From contig JAGWWZ010000034.1 in NCBI GenBank assembly GCA_018970165.1, positions 1 to 35,469 on the forward strand: a stretch of DNA of 35,469 nucleotides, given 5' to 3'. Source of the DNA: Planctomycetota bacterium. Its GTDB lineage: Bacteria > Planctomycetota > Planctomycetia > Pirellulales > Pirellulaceae. The notes beneath the pieces were generated by a model. The model had not been told where the DNA came from, did no database searches, and was given only the letters and a program-made list of their open reading frames with translations. Both the position numbers and the translations under genes were made by a program. Below are positions 7,508 through 15,600 of this stretch, in pieces; within the stretch, counting starts at the first letter, position 1, and the number at the start of each line of letters is the position of its first letter.

Positions 7508-10500
7508 ATGACTCCCACCCCACACTCCCTTCTTCATTGCTTCGCAATCTCAGCAACGCTGCTATTGAGTAGCACATCCGCCCAGGACTCCGGTACGGTC
7601 CACTCCTTCCAGCGGCAAGCTCTCACAAAGACCTACTTCAGCGAAGGGACTGGCGTCGGGGATTTGAATGCCGATGGCAAGCCGGATGTAGTCTATGGAC
7701 CGTATTGGTTCGAGGGACCGGAGTTCAAAGTATCGCATGAGATCTATCCAGTGAAACCGCAACCGATGAACGCCTACGCGGATCATTTCTTTGCCTGGGT
7801 GCATGACTTCAATGCCGATGGCTTCAACGATGTGCTCACCGTTGGTTTTCCGGGTACACCTGCTTATGTGTACGAAAACCCCGGCAAACAAATCGCAACC
7901 CACGGACACTGGACCAAGCATCAAGTCTTCGATTGGGTCTCCAATGAGTCACCCGCCTTCACCGATGTGACGGGCGATGGCAAACCGGAATTGATCTGCA
8001 CGCGAGCTGGGATGTTCGGATTCGCTCAGCCCAGCGGTAAAAATTTCGAAGCATGGCAATTCACGCGTATCTCTGGTGTCGTTGCGCACGAACGATTCGG
8101 ACACGCCATGGGGATCGGCGATATCGATGGCGACGGCAAACTCGACATCATGGCCAACAACGGCTGGTTCAAAAATCCCGGCCCGAACCGGGAAGGTCTG
8201 TGGGACTTTGAACCCGTCCCGTTCTGTCCGGGCGGAGCGGACATGTACGCCTACGATGTGAACGGCGATGGGCTTAACGATGTAATCACCAGCGTCGATG
8301 CTCACGGGTACGGCCTCGTCTGGTGGGAACAGCAACGGAAGGCCAACGGCGATCGAGAATTTATTCGCCACCTGATCATGGGGAGCAAGCCTTCGGAGAA
8401 TCCGTACGGCATCCACGTGTCCGAACTTCACTCGGTGCGCATGGCCGATATCAACGGAGATGGACTTCAAGATATCGTCACCGGAAAAACCTACTGGTCG
8501 CACCATCGACAAAGCGCCGAGTGGGACTCCGGGGCGGTCGTCTACTGGTTCGAACTCAAGCGTTCCGAGAAAGGTGTGGAGTGGATCCCTCACTTAGCCG
8601 ATGACTCGTCGGGCATCGGTCGGCAAATTGTCGTGGCGGATGTCGACTCGAATCAAACTCTCGACATTGTCGTCGGCGGCATGCTCGGCTGTCACGTTTT
8701 GCGCCATGAAACGACGCAACTCGACGGGATTGCATTCCAAGCCGCCCAACCCAAGGAACGACGTCCACTGCGAGAAGATCTGACAGGACTCGATGCGGCA
8801 TCGCACATGACGGTCCCCGAAGGTTTCCATGTTCAACTCGCAGCGGGTGAGCCTCAGGTGCATCAGCCAGTTGCTATGGCATTTGACCACCGCGGACGAT
8901 TGTGGGTCGCCGAAGCGTACACCTATCCCAAACGGGCTCCGGAAGGAGAAGGGATCGACAAGATCATCATCCTTGAAGACACCAATCAAGACGGCATATT
9001 CGATACTCGCAAACAATTCGCCGAGGGGCTCAATCTCGTCAGCGGACTCGAGGTCGGATTCGGTGGTGTGTGGGTTGGTGCTGCTCCCTACTTGCTTTTC
9101 ATTCCTGATGCGAATGGCGACGACGTACCCGATGACAAACCGCAAGTCCTACTCGATGGCTTTGGATACCAGGACACGCACGAGACACTCAACGCATTCA
9201 ATTGGGGGCCCGATGGCTGGCTCTACGGATGCCATGGTGTCTTCACGCACAGCAAGATCGGCAAACCTGGAACCCCGGATGATCAACGCACCCCCATGAA
9301 TGCCGCCGTCTGGCGATATCATCCGATACAACACCAGTTCGAGGTTTTCGCGTGGGGAACGAGCAACCCTTGGGGTGTCGACTTCAATGACCACGGACAA
9401 GCGTTCATCACCGCATGCGTGATCCCGCACTTGTACCATGTCATCCAAGGTGCCCATTACCAGCGTCAAGCCGGGGAACACTTCAATCGCTACGTCTACT
9501 CGGACATCAAGACCATCGCCGATCACTTGCATTACGCGGGCAACATCGGCGACCACGCATGGTGGGGACACGAACCGGGCATTCAAGACGACACATCGGA
9601 TGCAGGGGGTGGTCATGCCCATTGCGGTGCGATGATCTATCTCGGTGATAATTGGCCCGATCGTTATCGCAACCACATCTACTTCAACAACATCCACGGG
9701 AACCGCGTCAACATGGATCGCCTCTTCCGCGATGGGAGCGGCTACGTTGGAAAGCACGGCGATGATTTGCTGATGGCCAACGACCGATGGTTCCGAGGTA
9801 TCAACTTGAGAACCGGGCCGGACGGATCGGCTTATCTGATCGATTGGTATGACCGAAACGCATGCCATCGCATGAATCCGGAGATTTGGGATCGAACCAA
9901 TGGTCGTGTTTACAACATCGCCTACGGTGTGCCTCATCGTCAGCAAGTCGACTTGGCCAAGCAATCCGATGCGCAATTGGCCAAACTCGCATGGCACAAG
10001 AACGATTGGTATGTGCGAGTCTCGCGCAGACTCCTCCAGGAGCGAGCAGCGTCCGGAAAGCTCGATCGAACTGCGGTCAACGCGGAAATCGATCAACTCA
10101 TGGCGAGCGATGACGAGACACGCGTCCTACGAGGATTATGGCTTGCCCATGCCACAGGGCTGGTCGACGACACCAAGCTCCAATCCCTTTTGGGGCATTC
10201 GTCCACTTACGTGACCGCATGGTCGATCCAGTTGCTTTGCGAAGACAAGAAAGTGTCCGAATCGGCGATCAAGCGGTTTCAGGAACTGGCTGCGAGCAAG
10301 CAGTCGGATGCAATGGTCCGATTGTATTTGGCCTCGGCGATGAATCGGCTTGAACTCAATGACCGCTGGGGAATTGCCCAAGCTCTCATCAGTCACGATG
10401 CAGATAGCAAGGACCGTAACATCCCCCTGGTGGCTTGGTACGGTATCGAGCCATTGGTTGCCACGGATCCGAAACGTGCCCTCGCACTGGCAAGCACCAG

Positions 10501-12139
10501 CCGCATCCCCTTGGTGAGCCAATACATCGTCCGTCGTGCCGCTTCGGATACCGATGGGCTCGATGCCTTGGTTTCAGAATTGCCCAGGTGGTCCACGGAT
10601 CAACAGAAATCCACACTGGAGCAAATCCTGCAATCGATGGAGGGACGGGTCAATGTGCCGCAACCCAAACCCTGGTCGACTGCCTACGAGCAACTCTCTA
10701 AGAGTGATGCCGGAGAAGTGCGCGACCTCGCATTGCGAGCAGCGGTCGCGTTTGGCGATCAGCGAGCGTTTCCACAACTCCGGGAGCGGTTGGTCGACAA
10801 GAATCGATCTGTGGCAGAGAGACAAAGCGCACTCGATATTCTCGTCAAAGGTCGCGACAAGGAACTCGGGCCCAGCCTGATCGCGATCCTCGATACTGAG
10901 GAACTTCAGTCCCAAGCCATCCGAGCTTTGTCAGCAGTCGCCGATGCGCAAACTCCCGACAAACTGTTGGCCATCTACACCAAGCTGAACAAGACTGCTC
11001 GCGAGGATGCGATCGCGACGCTCGTATCGCGGGCTCCCTTTGCTCAAAAGCTACTCGATGCGGTCGAATCTGGCACTGTTGCTCGTTCCGATGTGCATGC
11101 TTACCACGTCCGACAAATGGTCAGTCTCAACGATCAACCACTCGTCGAGCGTATCAATCGCTCTTGGGGCAAAGTCGGCACCTCGTCGGAGGAACAAAAG
11201 GAAGCCATCGAGAAATACAAATCGCAGTTGACCAAGAAGGTGTTGGCCAAGGCAGATCTTAGCCAAGGCCGGCAGCTATTCAACAAGCACTGCATGGCTT
11301 GCCATCAACTGTTCGGTGCGGGTGAGAAAGTAGGTCCGGATTTGACCGGTTCGAATCGGGCTGATTTGAACTACATCCTCGAGAATCTCGTCGCTCCCAA
11401 TGCGGTCGTGGGCAAGGATTACCAGATGACGCTGTTGCAGCTCGACGATGGACGCGTGCTGTCGGGTTTGATCACCAAGGAGACCGACAGCGCGGTCACG
11501 CTCAAGACGATCAACGACTTAGTGGTAATCGCCAAGGACGAGATCGATCAACGCAAACTATCGGACTTGTCGTTGATGCCGAATGGATTGCTTGATCCGC
11601 TGAAACTGGAGGAAGTTCGAGACTTGATCGGGTACTTGGCGAGCCCTTCGCAGGTTCCGATCCGTGGTCCTCGCCCTGAGTTTGATGCCAAGGGAAAGGT
11701 CGTTGGTGCCATCGAAGGAGAAGCCATGAAAGTGATCGAGAAGAGTCGCGGCGCGGCCCAGGGGCAAGGGATGCAAGGCTTCTCCGCAGATCGATGGAGC
11801 GGCAACGACCAACTGTGGTGGACCGGTGCCCAGCCCAACGATACCTTGAGCTTGGAGTTCGAGGTTGCAAAAGCGGGGAGCTATGAGCCTCAGATCGTCC
11901 TGACCAAGGCGCGCGACTATGCGATCGTTCAGTTGTTCCTCGATGACGCACCGCTCGGCGACCCCATCGATGGTTTCAATACACCAGAGGTCGTCACAAC
12001 GGGAGTGCTCAAGTTTGCATCGAGGGAAATCAAGGAAGGTACGCATATCCTCAAAGTGAAGATCCTCGGCAAGCATCCGGAAGCGGTTCCTGGCTACATG
12101 GTGGGAATCGACTTTATGAAGTTGGATCCAACGCAGTAA
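7508..12139 (+). CDS. Giant secreted FG-GAP / PVC-type dehydrogenase / c-type cytochrome fusion
   Basis: A 1543-residue protein. I chose ATG 7508 because it begins a signal peptide (HSLLHCFAISATLLLSSTSA, cut after about A25); the frame stays open back to a GTG at 7340, but that would bury the signal. Residues about 45-410 hold FG-GAP/VCBS repeats with calcium-type loops (DLNADGKPD, DFNADGFND, DIDGDGKLD, DVNGDGLND, DINGDGLQD). From MTVPEGFHV (434) to about 850 is the planctomycete membrane-bound dehydrogenase propeller (TIGR02604). Alpha-helical HEAT-like repeats run to about 1240. The heme domain (TIGR02603) has C1262-M-A-C1265-H1266 and a likely distal Met at 1357 in LMPNGLL. A beta-rich C-terminal domain (about 1400-1543) looks carbohydrate-binding. 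It probably oxidises sugars or polysaccharide pieces in the periplasm or at the surface; the substrate is unknown. A TACAAT at 7394-7399 is a weak promoter candidate. Confidence 0.92.
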   Translation: MTPTPHSLLHCFAISATLLLSSTSAQDSGTVHSFQRQALTKTYFSEGTGVGDLNADGKPDVVYGPYWFEGPEFKVSHEIYPVKPQPMNAYADHFFAWVHDFNADGFNDVLTVGFPGTPAYVYENPGKQIATHGHWTKHQVFDWVSNESPAFTDVTGDGKPELICTRAGMFGFAQPSGKNFEAWQFTRISGVVAHERFGHAMGIGDIDGDGKLDIMANNGWFKNPGPNREGLWDFEPVPFCPGGADMYAYDVNGDGLNDVITSVDAHGYGLVWWEQQRKANGDREFIRHLIMGSKPSENPYGIHVSELHSVRMADINGDGLQDIVTGKTYWSHHRQSAEWDSGAVVYWFELKRSEKGVEWIPHLADDSSGIGRQIVVADVDSNQTLDIVVGGMLGCHVLRHETTQLDGIAFQAAQPKERRPLREDLTGLDAASHMTVPEGFHVQLAAGEPQVHQPVAMAFDHRGRLWVAEAYTYPKRAPEGEGIDKIIILEDTNQDGIFDTRKQFAEGLNLVSGLEVGFGGVWVGAAPYLLFIPDANGDDVPDDKPQVLLDGFGYQDTHETLNAFNWGPDGWLYGCHGVFTHSKIGKPGTPDDQRTPMNAAVWRYHPIQHQFEVFAWGTSNPWGVDFNDHGQAFITACVIPHLYHVIQGAHYQRQAGEHFNRYVYSDIKTIADHLHYAGNIGDHAWWGHEPGIQDDTSDAGGGHAHCGAMIYLGDNWPDRYRNHIYFNNIHGNRVNMDRLFRDGSGYVGKHGDDLLMANDRWFRGINLRTGPDGSAYLIDWYDRNACHRMNPEIWDRTNGRVYNIAYGVPHRQQVDLAKQSDAQLAKLAWHKNDWYVRVSRRLLQERAASGKLDRTAVNAEIDQLMASDDETRVLRGLWLAHATGLVDDTKLQSLLGHSSTYVTAWSIQLLCEDKKVSESAIKRFQELAASKQSDAMVRLYLASAMNRLELNDRWGIAQALISHDADSKDRNIPLVAWYGIEPLVATDPKRALALASTSRIPLVSQYIVRRAASDTDGLDALVSELPRWSTDQQKSTLEQILQSMEGRVNVPQPKPWSTAYEQLSKSDAGEVRDLALRAAVAFGDQRAFPQLRERLVDKNRSVAERQSALDILVKGRDKELGPSLIAILDTEELQSQAIRALSAVADAQTPDKLLAIYTKLNKTAREDAIATLVSRAPFAQKLLDAVESGTVARSDVHAYHVRQMVSLNDQPLVERINRSWGKVGTSSEEQKEAIEKYKSQLTKKVLAKADLSQGRQLFNKHCMACHQLFGAGEKVGPDLTGSNRADLNYILENLVAPNAVVGKDYQMTLLQLDDGRVLSGLITKETDSAVTLKTINDLVVIAKDEIDQRKLSDLSLMPNGLLDPLKLEEVRDLIGYLASPSQVPIRGPRPEFDAKGKVVGAIEGEAMKVIEKSRGAAQGQGMQGFSADRWSGNDQLWWTGAQPNDTLSLEFEVAKAGSYEPQIVLTKARDYAIVQLFLDDAPLGDPIDGFNTPEVVTTGVLKFASREIKEGTHILKVKILGKHPEAVPGYMVGIDFMKLDPTQ

Positions 12140-12276
12140 CTAGCCGCTAACCACGGTTAAGCAGCACCTGCACACTGGTCCGGGTGGCACGTCCCTAAGT
12201 CCTCAAAGGGCGTGTAGCTTCGAAGATACCGTCCGGCAATTCCAACTTGAAAACTTGTAGTATTTGGAGAAGCTCC

Positions 12277-12297
12277 CCAGTGGCCTTGTGCCACTGG
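12277..12297. repeat. Perfect 8-bp hairpin
   Basis: CCAGTGGC (12277-12284), a five-base loop CTTGT, and its exact complement GCCACTGG (12290-12297). No T-run follows, so it is not a classical terminator. It lies 138 bp after the stop of the giant dehydrogenase gene and could be an mRNA end-stabilising structure or an interspersed repeat. Confidence 0.6.
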
Positions 12298-12351
12298 AAG
12301 CCAAGCTTCATTGCTAGCCAGGGACTCTCACCAAATCCACCGGATCCTAAT

Positions 12352-12414
12352 TTGTACGACGGACTTCTCAATCCGACGTCTGTCACCACGCGGAGTCGGA
12401 AGTCCGTGGTACAA
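12352..12414. repeat. Inverted repeat of the GTACGACGGACTTC family
   Basis: The left arm TTGTACGACGGACTTC (12352-12367) pairs with the right arm GAAGTCCGTGGTACAA (12399-12414) at 15 of 16 positions. An extra CCGAC/GTCGG pairing lies inside (12373-12377 and 12395-12399). Related sequence occurs at 34453-34477, also in an intergenic hairpin, pointing to a dispersed repeat family. Confidence 0.65.
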
Positions 12415-12699
12415 CCGCGTACTTGTGAATTCGGGTTGCTTTGTGTAACGGGAGGCAATGCTACATTAGCTGAAGAAGTTAAGTTACCAAACGACACAAG
12501 GTCGCCAGGGTCATTCCCCTGTTTTTGCCCTCCCACTTTGCTTCCCACATTTCTTGCCAGTCCCTCCCGGCTTTGATTACTTCGCCTGCGGCTATGGGTT
12601 ACGCGAAATCCTGCTGTCTCGTTCGCCATCGCTACCCTATGTTCGCTACAATCAAGAGGAGCAATCAAATCCGTTTTTCACGCCTCAGAACACGCTGCC

Positions 12700-15600
12700 A
12701 TGTCTCAGCATTCCTTCAACGAAGATCCTACGGTTCCACCTTCGGTTAAGCCAAACTTCGGCGAGCCCTCCATTCAGCCAGTCGATCCCATTGGGCAAGC
12801 CCACGAACGGACCGCTTCTAATCAAGACGATAAACCTCGCTCCTTCGGTCGCTACCGCGTAATATCGATTCTTGGCCAAGGGGGATTTGGCTCCGTTTAC
12901 CGCGCAAGCGATGATCAGTTGCAACGAGACGTTGCAATCAAAGTCACCCTCGGCTCGTTGCTTGCGCCATCGATGCGCGAGGGATTTCTCACCGAAGCTC
13001 GGATTGTCGCATCGCTCGATCACCCAAATATCGTTCCGGTTTACGATGTTGGTCAGACCGAAAGAGGCGATTTTTTCGTCGTTTCAAAACTTATCGATGG
13101 TAGTGACCTATCCTCTCGCATCAAGCTCGATCGCCCCGAACGTTTTCAATCTTTGCGAATCATCGAGCAGATTGCCGATGCACTCAACTATGCCCATACA
13201 AAGGGGCTTGTCCATCGGGATGTGAAACCGGCCAACATTCTAATTGATCGCCAAGGTCAACCATACCTCTCCGACTTTGGGCTTGCTTTACGGGAAACCG
13301 AACGTCGACGCGAGGAAGACACGACCGGAACGCCTGCGTACATGAGTCCCGAACAAGCACGCGGTGAAGGACACCGTATCGATAACCGGAGCGATATCTA
13401 CAGCCTGGGTGTAGTCTTGTATGAACTCCTCGCTGGTCGCCGTCCGTTTCGTTCAGACAACTCGCTCGAACTTATAAAGTTGGTAGCAACTGAAGAGGTC
13501 CGCTCGCCTCGACTATTCGATGATACTATCTCCCCAGAACTTGAACGGATCTGCATGAAGGCCCTCGCACGTCGGGCTAGCGATCGCTTTACCGTGGCTC
13601 GCGATTTTGCCGATGAGATCCGATGGTACTCAGCACATCATGCTCCAACGCTTGGTATGCGACCTTCGATTGTCTCGCTTCCGACAGGTACCACCCCGAT
13701 CATTCGGGTAACTTCGAGTACTGCCGACCTTACAGCGCAGGTCATGGATGTGAAACCCACAGGTTCGCCTCGTATTGTTCCCAAAGGACTAAGGTCCTTC
13801 GATTCCGATGATGCAAGTTTCTTTCTTCAACTTCTCTCGGGCCCGTTTGATCGTGAAGGTCTTCCCGAAGGCCTTCGCTTCTGGAAGACTCGCATCGAAG
13901 AGCCCAAGCTAGAAAAGACATTCAAAGTAGGACTTGTCTACGGTCCCTCAGGTTGCGGTAAATCCTCGCTCATGAAGGCCGGTCTCCTGCCAAGATTGAA
14001 TCGCAAAGTGATACCTATCTATATCGAAGCAACTCCTGAGGATACCGAGACACGGTTACTGCGTGCAGTGCGCAAAGACATCCCAGATGCCGAAGGCGCG
14101 TCGCTCAAGGAGGTCTTGAGTACCATTCGTCGCCGCCGCTTGGTCCCTTCCGGCGGTAAACTTCTGCTGGTTATCGATCAATTCGAGCAGTGGCTCTTTG
14201 CAGAACAGGATTACGCTAAGGCTTCCCTGACAGATGCCTTGCTACAATGCGATGGGGTAACCGTACAAGCAATCGTGATGGTGCGCGAGGACTTTTGGAT
14301 TTCCGTCAGCCGATTCTTTAAGGAGATGGAGATCAGATTGTTTGAGGGTGAGAACAGTTCCTTGGTGGATCTGTTCGATATCGAGCATGCGGCGAAGGTG
14401 CTTGGGCTCTTTGGTAAGGCTTATGGTAAACTACCTGATCGCGATAAAGATTGGAACCAAGACCAAAATGAATTTATCCGTCGAGCGATCGCTGGATTGT
14501 CGCAGGACCGCAAGGTGATTTCGGTCCGGGTCGCCGTCTTTGCAAACATGATGAAGTCTCGCGAATGGACGACGGCCGCACTCCGCGAAGTGGGTGGAAT
14601 CGAAGGGATCGGTGTCACGTTTCTCGAAGAGATGTTTGGATCGCGGCAGGCACCGATCCATCATCGCCAGCATCAGGAAGCGGTGCGTGGATTGCTGTCG
14701 GCTCTGCTACCGACAAAGGGCACCGACATCAAAGGTTCGATGCAGAATGCTGCCTCGCTTCAAAAAGCGGCAGGCTACGAACAAAAGCCTAATGAGTTCC
14801 ATGAGTTGATGGAGATCCTCGATCGGAATCTCCGCCTGATCACACCTGTCGATGATGGTAGTGGGGCGGAGAAAGGTACTGAGCGAAGCTATCAACTCGC
14901 CCACGACTACATGGTCGCTTCGCTGCGAGATTGGCTAACGCAGAAGCAGAGGGAAACCAATAAAGGCCGTGCCGAGTTGAAACTTGCCGAAAGAGCCGTA
15001 GCATGGGGGATCAATAGCGAGAATAAACAATTACCGACCTTTGTGGAATGGTTGCAAATACGATATTTGACCGATCGCAAAGAATGGAAAAAATCCGAAT
15101 CTGCAATGATGCGTGCAGCGACCCGCTTCCATTTGCAACGCTCAAGTGTGATCCTCGTATTCTTACTGGGAATAGCCGCAGCAGGGAACTGGATTTGGCG
15201 TCGCATCGATTCTCAGCGGCTTGAGGATGCGGCAAAAGCGACCGCACAGTTGTGGCTGACCGCCGGGGTTGAACAATTGAAGCAAATCGCCCCGGATATC
15301 CGGCCGAAAGCAGCATGGATTGCGAATGATTTTCTTGAAGCGCTCAAGGCTCCTAGGTCGAACGAGGAGAACCAAATGCGAGCCACTCTCGGCTTGCATT
15401 TTGCCGGCAGTCAGGTATCTGCCGAGCAATGGAAGTACGTGGCCGATGCCATGCTCGCCTACGAGCCCAGTGAATTTCTTACAGTCTGCGAGTTGCTAAG
15501 CGATGCGGGAGGAAATTTGCGCGAACCATTCGCTAACATCCTTCAAGACTCACAACGATCAAGTTCGCATCGATTGTTTGCTGCCGCCGCATTGGCTGTT

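Larger units (their letters stand above)
12140..12699. other. 560-bp intergenic spacer with two hairpins and a T-rich repeat
   Basis: No convincing gene is present. A perfect hairpin lies at 12277-12297 (CCAGTGGC, loop CTTGT, GCCACTGG). A longer inverted repeat is at 12352-12414. A T-rich GCCCTCC/GCCAGTCC element lies at 12521-12568 and has a counterpart near 18566-18609, also shortly before a gene. A TACAAT at 12647-12652 could be a -10 box for the kinase gene, but no good -35 is visible. The one long minus-strand frame here (12195-12668) reads through both hairpins and has no recognisable domain. Confidence 0.6.

Noticed and set aside
12195-12668. A 157-residue minus-strand reading frame filling most of the spacer before the kinase gene
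   Set aside because: It reads through two hairpins and the T-rich repeat, has no domain and a composition unlike the neighbours; more likely a chance frame in repeat DNA.
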